Assembly (NCBI GenBank): GCA_913009685.1 | Contig: CAJVXP010000015.1 | Coordinates: forward strand, 1 to 49,992 | Origin: an uncultured Bacteroidota bacterium | GTDB lineage: Bacteria > Bacteroidota > Bacteroidia > Bacteroidales > F082 | Direction: 5' to 3' | DNA length: 49,992 nucleotides | Shown: piece by piece, positions 41,286 to 49,992 of the stretch | Layout of the letters: every line of letters starts with the position of its first letter | Position numbering within the stretch: the first letter of the stretch is position 1 | Program-made: the position numbers and the translations under genes | Notes under the pieces: model-generated | Databases searched by the model: none | The model's input: the letters and a program-made list of their open reading frames with translations, nothing else | What the model was told of the DNA's origin: nothing

Positions 41286-43751
41286 ATGAAGCTACCTCTC
41301 AATAAATACTTTCTGTTCTTTTTGATGTTGTTGCTGCCGATGATTTCGCTTGCTCAGAAAAAAAGCCCGACACATGCAGCGGATGCGCTTTTTGAGAGAC
41401 AACAATATTATACCGCCATCGACAAATACAGAAAAGTTTATACCAAAATTAAAAATAACAGGGAAGAGAAAAACAGGATTATTTACCGACTGGCCGATTG
41501 CTACCGGTTTACCGAAAATTATCGCCGTGCAGAAATTGCTTATAAGCGGCTTGTCCGATATGGCTGGGCTAAAAATCATCCGGAAATTCTGCTGCATTTG
41601 GCCGATATGTTGAAAATTGACGGAAAATTTGATGAAGCCATCGAACAATACAAAGCCTATGAGGAAAGAGTCCCCGATGACCCGCGCGGGAAACTCGGCG
41701 CGGAAACAGCAGCTAAAATCCAGGAATGGATAAACAACCCCTCTAAATACAAGGTAACCGATGTAAAAAAACTCAATTCGCGTGAAGCGGACTTCGCACC
41801 GGCTTTTCTTTCGGATAATTATAATGAGCTTGTTTTTACTTCCACAAGAAAAGGAACTACCGGAAAAGCGACGGATAAATGGACAGGACAGAATTTTAGC
41901 GACCTTTTTGTTGCAAGACAGGGCCATAACGGCGAATGGAGCACACCGGTTCTCATCGACAAGGACAAACGCATCAACACCGATGCTAACGAAGGAGCGG
42001 CACAGGCCAACAGCCGGTTCAACACGCTTTATTTTACCCGTTGTCCGCAAATTCCGGATAAAAAAATGGGTTGCCAGATTTATACGTCGCGGCGAATCGG
42101 TCGCATCTGGGGACAGGCTCGCAGGCTTGTCATTCGCGGGGTGGACACCACGCAAACTGTCGGTCAACCCACACTGAGCAGCGACGAGCTGACCATCTAT
42201 TTTTCCTCTGACCGTAAGGGCGGCGCCGGCGGAAACGACTTATGGGTAGCTGTCAGGAAAAGTAAAAGCGCTCCTTTCGGTCATCCCATTAACCTCGGCC
42301 CGGACATCAATACCAAAGGCGATGAAATGTTTCCTTTCCTGAGAGGAGATACGACGCTCTATTTTGCCTCCAACGGCCATGGCGGCATGGGGGGACTGGA
42401 TATTTTTGAAAGCAAAATCGATTCTTCCGGCCATTGGGGAAAACCTGTCAACCTGAAATATCCTATTAACTCAACGTATGACGATTTCGGTATCATCTTT
42501 CATCCGACGGAATCGTGGGGCTATCTGAGTTCCAACCGCAAAGGAGGCCACGGCAAAGAAGATATATACTATTTTATTGAACCTCCATTGGAATTTACCC
42601 TTTCGGGAACGGTTACAGATAACCGTACCCTCTTTGGCGTTCCCAATGCCCGGGTTCAGTTGGCAGGCTCCCGCGGACTTACAGTGAAAACAATTACCAA
42701 CAACAAAGGTTTTTACTCTTTTGGCAAAAGCCAGATTAAACCCAACACAACTTATAAAGTGAAAGTGAGTAAGACTAATTATTTCAACAACCTGGAAAAA
42801 CTGACCACCGTTGGTGTTGAATTTAGCAAAGACTTCAAAAAAAATATTGTACTGAAACCTATTTCACACAAGTTCATCGTTTTGCCCGATATTCTTTACG
42901 ATTTGAATAAATGGAATTTAAAATCCCAATATCAGGACTCGCTACAAGGCTTGATCCAAACTTTGCGTGATAATCCCAACCTCGTGATTGAGCTGGGTTC
43001 GCACACCGACTCGCGCGACACCAAAGAGTATAACGACATTCTGTCGCTGAAACGTGCACGTTCCGTTGTTAATTATCTGATTATGCGTGGGATAGACCCA
43101 AAACGACTGGTTGCCAAAGGCTACGGCGAAAGAGTACCCCGTTCGCTACAAAAAGATATTGAAATAGATGGTTTCCTCTTTAAAAAAGGAACCACCCTCG
43201 ATGATGCCTTTATTCAGTCGCTGAACAGTAAAACCGAAAAAGAAGCTGCCTTTGCCCTTAACAGGCGGACGGAATTCAGGGTGCTGCGCAAGGATTTCGT
43301 ACCCAAATCGACCAATATGGCTATCGATACCAATGTGCGTATTGCCATCAATCCCAACGAAAACACCGTAACTTTTACCAGTGATAAGAAAACAGGATTG
43401 TACATTACAAACTGCATGATGAACGGATACGCCGAATCGTTTGTTTACGACCGTAACAGTAGCGGTATGGTTTCTCTGAAAAAGGCTCTCGAATTACTGA
43501 AGGATGGTGTTATCAGCAAAGAGAATTTTGAAGGAAATACCGGGGAAGTACTGAGAAATAATACCATTGCCGACCATGCTGTGATTCATTTTGACGAGGT
43601 AAGGATTGCTAACAAAACGGTGAAAGATGTGAAAGTCATCGTCAACTACCGGCTGAATTTCGGCATTGTCTTTGGCGATTATGTTCTCCGGAAATTCGGC
43701 AAATACCATTTCAATATCCAAAAACACGAACTAATCTTTGATGAAAAATAA
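41286..43751 (+). CDS. PorE-like TPR/propeller/OmpA protein with a retropepsin-like C-terminus
   Basis: The 821-residue exported protein has a signal peptide (to about residue 23), TPR repeats (about 28-150), a PD40 beta-propeller (about 160-435, with repeated IYFSSDRKGG/LYFASNGHGG blades), a carboxypeptidase-regulatory-like domain (from residue 437, FTLSGTVTDN) and an OmpA peptidoglycan-binding domain (GSHTDSRDT at 572 and LSLKRARSV). This order is that of PorE, a type IX secretion component. After the OmpA domain come about 130 more residues that resemble a retropepsin-like aspartic protease: SLKKALELLKDGVISKENFEG and VNYRLNFGIVFGDYVLRKFG. There the catalytic DTG is replaced by DRN (Asp722). 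Its end overlaps purM by 11 bases. Confidence 0.85.
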   Translation: MKLPLNKYFLFFLMLLLPMISLAQKKSPTHAADALFERQQYYTAIDKYRKVYTKIKNNREEKNRIIYRLADCYRFTENYRRAEIAYKRLVRYGWAKNHPEILLHLADMLKIDGKFDEAIEQYKAYEERVPDDPRGKLGAETAAKIQEWINNPSKYKVTDVKKLNSREADFAPAFLSDNYNELVFTSTRKGTTGKATDKWTGQNFSDLFVARQGHNGEWSTPVLIDKDKRINTDANEGAAQANSRFNTLYFTRCPQIPDKKMGCQIYTSRRIGRIWGQARRLVIRGVDTTQTVGQPTLSSDELTIYFSSDRKGGAGGNDLWVAVRKSKSAPFGHPINLGPDINTKGDEMFPFLRGDTTLYFASNGHGGMGGLDIFESKIDSSGHWGKPVNLKYPINSTYDDFGIIFHPTESWGYLSSNRKGGHGKEDIYYFIEPPLEFTLSGTVTDNRTLFGVPNARVQLAGSRGLTVKTITNNKGFYSFGKSQIKPNTTYKVKVSKTNYFNNLEKLTTVGVEFSKDFKKNIVLKPISHKFIVLPDILYDLNKWNLKSQYQDSLQGLIQTLRDNPNLVIELGSHTDSRDTKEYNDILSLKRARSVVNYLIMRGIDPKRLVAKGYGERVPRSLQKDIEIDGFLFKKGTTLDDAFIQSLNSKTEKEAAFALNRRTEFRVLRKDFVPKSTNMAIDTNVRIAINPNENTVTFTSDKKTGLYITNCMMNGYAESFVYDRNSSGMVSLKKALELLKDGVISKENFEGNTGEVLRNNTIADHAVIHFDEVRIANKTVKDVKVIVNYRLNFGIVFGDYVLRKFGKYHFNIQKHELIFDEK

Positions 43752-44919
43752 AAATCCGGAATTATCACGTTATGAGGGCAGAGGTGTCTCTGCCTCAAAG
43801 GAGGATGTGCATGCAGCCATCAGGAATCTCGATAAAGGTCTTTATCCTAATGCCTTTTGCAAGGTTATTCCGGATATCCTCGGAGGGGATAAGGCTTTCT
43901 GCAACATCATGCATGCGGACGGAGCCGGCACCAAATCGGCGCTGGCTTACATGTACTGGAAAGAAACCGGCGATTTGAGCGTTTGGAAAGGTATTGCTCA
44001 GGATGCCGTGGTGATGAATACCGATGATTTACTGTGTGTTGGCGTTACCGACAACATCCTGCTCTCGTCCACCATCGGACGCAACAAAAACCTGATTCCC
44101 GGTGAGGTCATCGCAGCCCTCATCAACGGAACAGAAGAATTTCTGGAAAAAATGCGCCAGAGGGATGTGGAAATTCATCTGACAGGAGGTGAAACTGCCG
44201 ATGTGGGCGATCTGGTACGCACGGTAATTGTGGATTCCACCGTTACCGCCCGGGTGAAACGCTCTGAAATCATTGAAAATAATATTCAACCCGGCGATGT
44301 GATTGTGGGACTGGCTTCTTTCGGACAGGCTGTTTACGAAGAAAATTACAACGGGGGCATGGGCAGTAACGGACTCACTTCTGCACGCCATGATGTTTTT
44401 GCACATGCGCTGGCCAAAATTTTCCCCGAAAGTTACGACCCGCATGTGCCGGATAAGCTGGTTTATACCGGAAACCTGAAACTCACCGGCCCTTCACCGG
44501 TGCCGGGCATCGATGTTGGGAAACTGGTGCTCTCGCCCACCCGGACTTATGCTCCCGTGATAAAGGCCATGTTCAAAGAATATAAAAAACAAATTCACGG
44601 CATGATTCATTGCAGCGGCGGAGCACAGACAAAGGTGTTGCATTTTGTTGATAAACTGCATGTTATCAAAGACAATCTTTTCCCGGTACCTCCGCTTTTC
44701 GAGATGATTCATCATCAATCCGGTACGCTGTGGAAAGAGATGTATCAGGTTTTTAATATGGGACATCGTATGGAATTGTATGTTCCTGAAAGTATTGCAG
44801 AAGCACTGATAGCTGTTTCAAAAAGCTTCAACGTGGATGCAAAAATTATTGGCCGGGTGGAGGCTGCTGACATCAAAAAATTGACCATTCGTTCAGCATA
44901 CGGTACCTTCGGGTATTAA
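43741..44919 (+). CDS. purM: Phosphoribosylformylglycinamidine cyclo-ligase (AIR synthase)
   Basis: PurM closes the imidazole ring in purine synthesis, using ATP to turn FGAM into AIR. The 392-residue protein shows GRGVSASKEDVHAAIR, HADGAGTKSALAYMYW, AQDAVVMNTDDLLCVGV, LTGGETADVGDLVRTV, GDVIVGLASFGQAVYEENYNGGMGSNGLT and a C-terminal GRV. It is longer than the E. coli enzyme (about 345 residues) but matches the longer Bacteroidota form. I chose the ATG at 43741, which overlaps the upstream gene by 11 bases, over a TTG one codon earlier. The close overlap suggests co-translation with the PorE-like protein, with no obvious functional link. Confidence 0.9.
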   Translation: MKNKNPELSRYEGRGVSASKEDVHAAIRNLDKGLYPNAFCKVIPDILGGDKAFCNIMHADGAGTKSALAYMYWKETGDLSVWKGIAQDAVVMNTDDLLCVGVTDNILLSSTIGRNKNLIPGEVIAALINGTEEFLEKMRQRDVEIHLTGGETADVGDLVRTVIVDSTVTARVKRSEIIENNIQPGDVIVGLASFGQAVYEENYNGGMGSNGLTSARHDVFAHALAKIFPESYDPHVPDKLVYTGNLKLTGPSPVPGIDVGKLVLSPTRTYAPVIKAMFKEYKKQIHGMIHCSGGAQTKVLHFVDKLHVIKDNLFPVPPLFEMIHHQSGTLWKEMYQVFNMGHRMELYVPESIAEALIAVSKSFNVDAKIIGRVEAADIKKLTIRSAYGTFGY

Positions 44920-44965
44920 CCCGAAAAATGCATGCCATGAATAATACCAACAATGACCCTGAATT

Positions 44966-45988
44966 TTATCCATTAAGCTTAACGGTACTTCCCCGTACTA
45001 TTAGTTCGGTGTTGACAATGCGAATTTGCTGATATTTCCCTTCCGGATTTTCAATTCGCTGAATTAATAAATCAACTGCAACCCGCCCCACACGTGAAAG
45101 AGAGTGATGGATAATAGAAATAGCCGGTTTATACATCAGGGATATAGGCCCATCGCTAAAACTGATAATTGCCACTTTCTCAGGAATACGAATGTTAAGT
45201 TCCTGCAAAGATGGGATTATCCCGGTCAGAACTTCATCGCTGATGCTCATAATTCCATCCGGGATATCTTTTCTACCGAAAAGGTCAAATGTTTTGTGTC
45301 GGGCATCTTCCGCATCACCGGCAAAAACGACGGTATGCTCTTTCATATTATAGTCGCGAAGTGCTTTTCTAAAACCTACAAGACGCTGTTTGGTAATAAA
45401 CAAAGAAGGACTTCCTCCGAAATAAGCTAATTTTTTCCGTCCGGTTTCAATCAGGTGTTTGGTAGCTGTATAGGCTGCCCTGTTCCCATCTATCATTACT
45501 TTTGATTTTCCATAGTTCTTAAAGACCCGATCAAGAAAAACAACCGGGATTCCTTCTTCTTCAAGTAGCTCAAAATGATCGTATTTTTTTGTCTCTTTAG
45601 AAATGGCTACCAACAGACCATCAACCTGACTCGATAACATAAGTTCGGTATTTTGGACTTCTCTTTCGTATGATTCGTTAGAGGAAAGAATGATAACATT
45701 ATAACCGGCATTATAACAAAATTCAGAAACTCCTTTAACCATCGAAGGAAACGCATACAGAGTGATTTCGGGGATGATCAGACCAATAAGTTTACTGTAT
45801 GAATTACGTAAACTAAGTGCAAAAGCATTTGGGTTGTAATGCATGCTTTTAGCGAGATTTCTAATCTGCTCCTTCCTGTCAGGACTGATATCGGGATGAT
45901 TTCTGAGTGCGCGTGAGACGGTTGTATGAGAAACGCCTATTTTGTTGGCAATATCCTTTAAGGTAACCCTCCTTTTTCTGTTAGTCAT
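44966..45988 (-). CDS. LacI-family transcriptional regulator
   Basis: The 340-residue protein has the LacI-type helix-turn-helix at the N-terminus (VTLKDIANKIGVSHTTVSRALRNHPDIS, then the hinge-helix region YNPNAFALSLRNSYSKLIGLIIPEI). A periplasmic-binding-like sugar-sensing domain follows, with VDGLLVAISKETKKYDHF, PVVFLDRVFKNYG, AYTATKHLIETGRKKLAYFGG and ISIIHHSLSRVGRVAVDLLIQRI. It is divergent from the TonB receptor gene, so the natural target is the 230-base spacer between them. The ligand is presumably a carbohydrate or derivative, as usual for the family, but is not shown. Confidence 0.9.
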   Translation of the reverse strand: MTNRKRRVTLKDIANKIGVSHTTVSRALRNHPDISPDRKEQIRNLAKSMHYNPNAFALSLRNSYSKLIGLIIPEITLYAFPSMVKGVSEFCYNAGYNVIILSSNESYEREVQNTELMLSSQVDGLLVAISKETKKYDHFELLEEEGIPVVFLDRVFKNYGKSKVMIDGNRAAYTATKHLIETGRKKLAYFGGSPSLFITKQRLVGFRKALRDYNMKEHTVVFAGDAEDARHKTFDLFGRKDIPDGIMSISDEVLTGIIPSLQELNIRIPEKVAIISFSDGPISLMYKPAISIIHHSLSRVGRVAVDLLIQRIENPEGKYQQIRIVNTELIVRGSTVKLNG

Positions 45989-46217
45989 GTTGAAAATATA
46001 TTGTTGGCTAAAATATAGAATTTCTGCTTTTAAAAAAACATTAATGACAATCTGAATAATCCAAAGAAAGTTATTAACAAAAATTGATTAGTTACAAACA
46101 ATTCAGGTGTGTGTTCACGTGTGCGTCAAAAAGGAGAGGAATAGTCTTGTTTTTCAGGTAATTAATATTTTATTTTTAACAATTCATTCAATATTAATTT
46201 AATAAAAAACACTTGTT

Positions 46218-48878
46218 ATGAAAAAGATCGTACGTATTATTATGGTGATGCTGACACTGACTTTTTCGGTGGGATTAATGGCCCAGGGGACCATTAAAGG
46301 CACCATCACCCAGGAAAATGGAAAGCCGGCTGCCGGTGTTACCATTTTGCTTCAGGAAACCACCACAGGAACAACTTCCGATGCTAATGGGAGTTATACT
46401 CTGCAGGTTCCTGTGGGGAAAAACACCCTTCGCATCTCCTTTATCGGATTCAAACCCATTGAATACACCTTTACTATAGCCAATGGGGCAACTGTATCCA
46501 AAGATTTTGTTTTACATGAAGACCTTCTTTCTCTTGATCAGGTTGTTGTAACGGGGGTGCAAAACAAAAAAACCAAGCTGCAATCCAGCGTGGCTATTAC
46601 AACAATTTCAGCAAAAAAAATTGCCCAGGTTGCTCCCCGTGGTACTGCCGACCTTATTAAATCAATACCGGGTTTTTATGTGGAAAGTTCCGGAGGTCAG
46701 GGTAATGCAAATGTATTTGCACGTGGACTACCCAGCTCGGGAGGATTACGTTATGTTCAACTTCAGGAAGATGGAATGCCGGTTTTTGAATATGGAGACC
46801 TGATGTTTGGGAATACGGATATCTTTGTGCGTGTTGACCAGAACGTCTCCAGGGTAGAGGCAGTAAGAGGAGGTTCGGCCTCCATACTTACCAGTAATGC
46901 TCCCGGCGGAATTATCAATTTTATTTCCAAAACGGGTGGTGAAACAACCAGGGGTTCATTTTTACAAACCGTTGGATTAACTTATATGCATTCGCGTACG
47001 GGTTTTGATGTGGGTGGTCCTGCCTCGAAAAATATTCGCTATCATATTGGTGGTTTTTACCGTGCTGATGATGGTATCCGTTCACCGGGTTACACAGCCA
47101 ACAACGGTGGTCAGATAAAAGCAAATGTTACTTACCTTTTTAAGAAAGGGTATTTTCGGTTGAGAGGAAAATATCTCAACGACAGAAACATCGCTTATCT
47201 TCCTATTCCTTTACAGGGAAGTCCTGCCAAAGGCATACCCGGATTTAATCCCAATTATGGGACTATGAAAAGTCTGGATCTGATGAGACTTCATGCTGTT
47301 ACTCCATCCGGAACAGAGGTAAATAAAAACCTTGCCGATGGAATGCATCCCATTGTCTTTACTTACGGCGGTGAATTTTTTATGGATTTGGGTAATGACT
47401 GGAGTATTAAAGATAATTTCCAGAAATCGATAATCAAAGAAAAATTCAATTCCATTTTTGCAGTTGATGGCCCTTTTTCTGCTTCTGATTATGCAGCGAA
47501 AAGAGGATTAACAAACTATCATTATGCTTTCGCAGATGGATATAATGCAGGGCAACCTATCAATAATATGAGTACGCTTAATGGAAACGGACTGGTTGGT
47601 GTTTATGGCTGGTGGGCTGTTGATCTTCCTTTGGAACAGTTTGTCAACGATTACAAATTAACAAAACAGTTTAAAAACAACACTCTGACAGCCGGCTGGT
47701 ATTTTTCGACCAACAAAGTGTCTTCAAAATGGTGGTGGCATAATATGCTGGTTGACATTTCCGATAACACCCGGAAACTTAATCTTGTTAATGATGCCAC
47801 AGGGCAATCGCTTACAACAGACGGATATACACAATACGGGTCGCTTTTCCGTGATTATTATGCTTTAACCCGTATCAATGCCCTATACCTTAACGATGAA
47901 TGGGACATAGGCATGTTGACAATTAATGCAGGACTGCGTTATGATATGGGCAGAACTTATGGTTACACCGAAAAAACTTCTAAGTATACCTACGATATGA
48001 ATCATGATGGTGTAATCTCACCTGCAGAAACAAATGTTCAGTACGGTAACGGCCAATTTATTCCTGTTAAGTACAGCTACGCTGTGTTGTCGTGGTCTGT
48101 GGGGCTTAACTACGAATTTAATGAGAACGCTGCTGTTTTTGCCAGAGCAAGTAAAGGGCATCGCGCTCCGGCCGATCGTTCTTATGCCTTTGGCGGTACC
48201 GAATCGACAAGCAATGGGTTCCCGGCTTCCGCAAGAGTTGAAAGTATTTATCAATATGAATTTGGTTATAAATATAATTCTTCGAAAATTGCCCTTTTTG
48301 CAACCGGATTCTATAGCTATTTTAACCACATTGCTTTCACCGATTTTGTTCAGGAAGGCGGAGTTCTGAAAGCTATTCAGCAATATTATAATACCTCTGC
48401 CGATGGTTTGGAACTGGAAGCAGTTGCTAAGTTTGGCAAATTTAATGTTTCATTTTCAGGTACATATCAAAATATGAAATACCACAACTGGATTTACCAT
48501 CCTGCAAGTGATCCCACAAAAACAATTGACTTTAGCGGACACGTTATTCAACGTCTGCCTAAACTGTATTTTACCCTTCGCCCTTCTTATCAGATTGGCC
48601 GGCTCAATGCAAGTATTACCTGGCAATATTTCGGCAAACGTTTTACAAATCCTGCTAACAAGCAAGTGCTTCCGCAATTTTCGCAGATTAACGCTCGCTT
48701 GGATTATGCAATATCCCAGCATTTCAGTGTTTCCGCTTCCGGAGATAACCTGTTTAATGTGATTGGGTTAACAGAAGGAAATCCCAGGACAGGACTGACA
48801 AGTGTCAATAGCCAGTACTTTTATGCCCGGCCAATACTTGGACGTTCTGCAGTTTTGTCATTTCAATACAACTTTTAA
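46218..48878 (+). CDS. TonB-dependent outer-membrane receptor
   Basis: The 886-residue receptor has a signal peptide (to about GLMAQ, residue 23), a carboxypeptidase-regulatory-like domain (about 24-108, GTIKGTITQENGKPAAGVT and ISFIGFKPIEY), the plug (about 110-235: VVVTGVQNKKTKLQSSVAITT, ARGLPSSGG, VEAVRGGSASILTSNAPGGIINF) and the 22-strand barrel ending in YNF. No SusD-type gene follows, so it is not a classic SusC pair. An extracellular loop carries an EF-hand-like calcium loop, DMNHDGVISPAE (residues 593-604). Its regulator is probably the divergent LacI protein, and the SSS symporter downstream likely takes the substrate through the inner membrane. Confidence 0.9.
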   Translation: MKKIVRIIMVMLTLTFSVGLMAQGTIKGTITQENGKPAAGVTILLQETTTGTTSDANGSYTLQVPVGKNTLRISFIGFKPIEYTFTIANGATVSKDFVLHEDLLSLDQVVVTGVQNKKTKLQSSVAITTISAKKIAQVAPRGTADLIKSIPGFYVESSGGQGNANVFARGLPSSGGLRYVQLQEDGMPVFEYGDLMFGNTDIFVRVDQNVSRVEAVRGGSASILTSNAPGGIINFISKTGGETTRGSFLQTVGLTYMHSRTGFDVGGPASKNIRYHIGGFYRADDGIRSPGYTANNGGQIKANVTYLFKKGYFRLRGKYLNDRNIAYLPIPLQGSPAKGIPGFNPNYGTMKSLDLMRLHAVTPSGTEVNKNLADGMHPIVFTYGGEFFMDLGNDWSIKDNFQKSIIKEKFNSIFAVDGPFSASDYAAKRGLTNYHYAFADGYNAGQPINNMSTLNGNGLVGVYGWWAVDLPLEQFVNDYKLTKQFKNNTLTAGWYFSTNKVSSKWWWHNMLVDISDNTRKLNLVNDATGQSLTTDGYTQYGSLFRDYYALTRINALYLNDEWDIGMLTINAGLRYDMGRTYGYTEKTSKYTYDMNHDGVISPAETNVQYGNGQFIPVKYSYAVLSWSVGLNYEFNENAAVFARASKGHRAPADRSYAFGGTESTSNGFPASARVESIYQYEFGYKYNSSKIALFATGFYSYFNHIAFTDFVQEGGVLKAIQQYYNTSADGLELEAVAKFGKFNVSFSGTYQNMKYHNWIYHPASDPTKTIDFSGHVIQRLPKLYFTLRPSYQIGRLNASITWQYFGKRFTNPANKQVLPQFSQINARLDYAISQHFSVSASGDNLFNVIGLTEGNPRTGLTSVNSQYFYARPILGRSAVLSFQYNF

Positions 48879-48904
48879 AAAGTCTAATGTTCTTTAATTT
48901 TCTT

Positions 48905-48960
48905 ACTTTGTACTCCATTAATCCGGAACTTTTGTTCCCGGGCTAATGGAGTGCAAAAGT
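48905..48960 (+). terminator. Stem-loop after the TonB receptor gene
   Basis: ACTCCATTAATCCGG (48912-48926) pairs with CCGGGCTAATGGAGT (48938-48952) with two mismatches, and CTTTG/CAAAAG extend the stem outward. There is no strong U-run, so it may be a weak terminator or an RNA-stabilising hairpin. Confidence 0.5.
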
Positions 48961-49010
48961 TTTCAGTTTCTATTGAATTAATTTAGTCGAATATCGATAA
49001 TTTTTTGTTT

Positions 49011-49146
49011 AAAGAGGGGCTGTTTCAAAAGGTTTTAACTGCTTTATTAATAAAGTTTCGCGAAAATGAGTTTTTTCAGGAACCTTAACGTTAGCATAAC
49101 CGTTATATATATCCAAAGCAGGATAAAACTTTTGATGCCCCTCTTT
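49011..49146. mobile_element. Small inverted-repeat element (MITE-like)
   Basis: AAAGAGGGGC at 49011-49020 and GCCCCTCTTT at 49137-49146 are exact inverted repeats. The similarity runs on inward (TTTCAAAAGGTTTTAACTGC against GCAGGATAAAACTTTTGAT), making arms of about 30 bases around a 75-base centre. The ends resemble the GGGGCTGTTTCAAAA type seen on some insertion sequences. There is no coding capacity and I could not define a target duplication. The element ends 34 bases before the symporter start. Confidence 0.6.
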
Positions 49147-49180
49147 TTGTAATTTTCCAAACCGGTTTTAAATACACACT

Positions 49181-49984
49181 ATGAAAGACATTGTTATAAG
49201 CCCCATAGACATTACCATTATATTGGTTTACATTGTGGGGATCACCTTGTGGGGGTTGGCCTACAGCCGGAAAAAAACAAAAAACAAGACACACGAAGAT
49301 TACTTTTTAGCAGGGCGAAAGATGACCTGGCCTATTATCGGGATTACCTTATATGCGGCCAATATGGGCAGTCCCGCGCTGGTTGGTCTCGCCGGAGACG
49401 CTTACAGCACGGGCATTTCTGTTTTTAACTACGAATGGATGGCTTTGGTGGTGCTTGTTTTTTTCGCTATCTTTTTCCTTCCTTTCTATTTGAGGAGCAA
49501 AGTATATACCATGCCTGAGTTTCTTCAGCGCAGATTTGATATTCGTTCAAGGTATTATTTTTCGTTTATTACACTCGTTGGAAATATTATTATTGATACA
49601 GCCGGCATTCTGTATTCGGGAGCTATTATTGTTAAAATGATCTTTCCCTCGCTCGAATTGTGGCAGATAGTCGCTATATTGGCCCTCATTACGGCTGCTT
49701 ATACGATTACCGGTGGCCTCTCGGCAGTGATGTACACAGAAGCTGTGCAGGGAGTGTTGCTTATGCTTGGCGCTATATTCTTAACTTTTTTTGCTTTACA
49801 AAAAATTGATTTTGATATCCCGCGGATATTTGCGGAAACCCCAAAATCCATGTTAAGCCTCATCCGGCCTATGAGTGACAAAGCGATGCCCTGGCTGGGG
49901 CTGGTGATTGGGGTTCCTCTGCTCGGGTTTTATTTCTGGGGAACCAATCAGTTCATGGTTCAAAGGGTTCTTAGTGCCAAAAAC
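49181..49984 (+). CDS. Sodium:solute symporter (SSS family), 5' part
   Basis: The gene is cut by the contig end after 268 codons. The visible part (MKDIVISPIDITIILVYIVG, then SRKKTKNKTHEDYFLAGRKM, GSPALVGLAGDAYSTGISVFNYEWMALV, YTMPEFLQRRFD, TITGGLSAVMYTEAVQGVLLMLGA and GTNQFMVQRVLSAKN) is a clear SGLT-type sodium symporter with about seven helices so far. EYFLAGR-like and TGGL.AV..TD/TE patterns are the family's hallmarks. The TonB receptor and LacI regulator point to sugar or a related nutrient as substrate, but this is inference. The last two apparent codons come from adapter bases and are left out. Confidence 0.9.
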
Positions 49985-49992
49985 AGATCGGA
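49985..49992. other. Start of Illumina adapter (not biological)
   Basis: The final eight bases AGATCGGA match the first bases of the standard Illumina adapter AGATCGGAAGAGC, and they follow the VLSAKN region of the symporter, where homologues continue differently. With the adapter at the other end, this supports trimming both ends. Confidence 0.85.

Larger units (their letters stand above)
48879..49180. other. Spacer between receptor and symporter genes
   Basis: This 302-base region has a terminator-like stem-loop close to the receptor stop and the small inverted-repeat element before the symporter. No coding region is visible. The hairpin and element suggest the symporter may not simply be read through from the receptor gene. 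Confidence 0.5.

Noticed and set aside
46089-46140. LacI-family operator around CACGTG
   Set aside because: Only the central six bases are symmetrical; the flanks do not extend the palindrome, so I did not call an operator.

Overview
The window is a contig from a member of the Bacteroidota, probably in or near the Bacteroidales/Marinilabiliales (the order is inferred). Signs of this are many TAnnTTTG promoter elements with few Shine-Dalgarno sites, a complete Bat (Bacteroides aerotolerance) operon, a PorE-like TPR/propeller/OmpA protein, a TonB receptor with a carboxypeptidase-regulatory-like N-terminus, and NamZ, DUF1573 and ClpS genes of the types seen in this phylum. Both ends are artificial: bases 1-30 and 49985-49992 are Illumina adapter, so the first and last genes are cut by the assembly.

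Layout. 31-6692: a truncated LytTR-type membrane regulator, rsmE, an acyltransferase, a fatty-acid pair (acyl-CoA synthetase and 2,4-dienoyl-CoA reductase-like SDR) and purine nucleoside phosphorylase. 6807-15321 (minus): moxR, a DUF58 protein, a DUF4381-like membrane protein, then batA, batB, batC, batD and batE. 15901-20217 (plus): an NSS sodium symporter with a 41-residue MetS-type subunit, a helix-hairpin-helix protein and a POT peptide transporter. 20358-25204 (minus): rhomboid, then the tight clpS-nfeD-floA-relA cluster. 25454-27955: a LolC/E-type permease divergent from NamZ. 28310-29741: an AT-rich sigZ-arsM pair. 29827-33046 (minus): nfo, an aminotransferase, a DUF1573 protein and a CYTH protein.

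33113-35669 is a mobile element that I reconstructed from the sequence. It has 17-bp terminal inverted repeats and a perfect 10-bp target duplication. It holds two broken ISAs1-family transposases, and between them a methyltransferase-like gene and the tail of an AMP-forming ligase. It sits just before a tRNA-Met gene.

35753-44919 (plus, except recR): tRNA, DUF3108, EamA transporter, saccharopine dehydrogenase-like enzyme, a REP-like palindrome cluster, recR, a MORN-repeat protein, a long-tailed TatA, the PorE-like OmpA protein and purM. 44966-49984: a LacI-family regulator divergent from a TonB receptor and an SSS symporter. These look like a nutrient-uptake locus in which outer-membrane import is followed by sodium-coupled inner-membrane import.

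Most of the window is ordinary chromosomal housekeeping. The parts most worth a second look are the ISAs1-bounded element and its cargo, an apparently dead retropepsin-like domain on the OmpA protein, a nine-copy 11-bp tandem repeat between convergent genes, a small inverted-repeat element before the symporter, and a (p)ppGpp synthetase whose hydrolase site is degraded.
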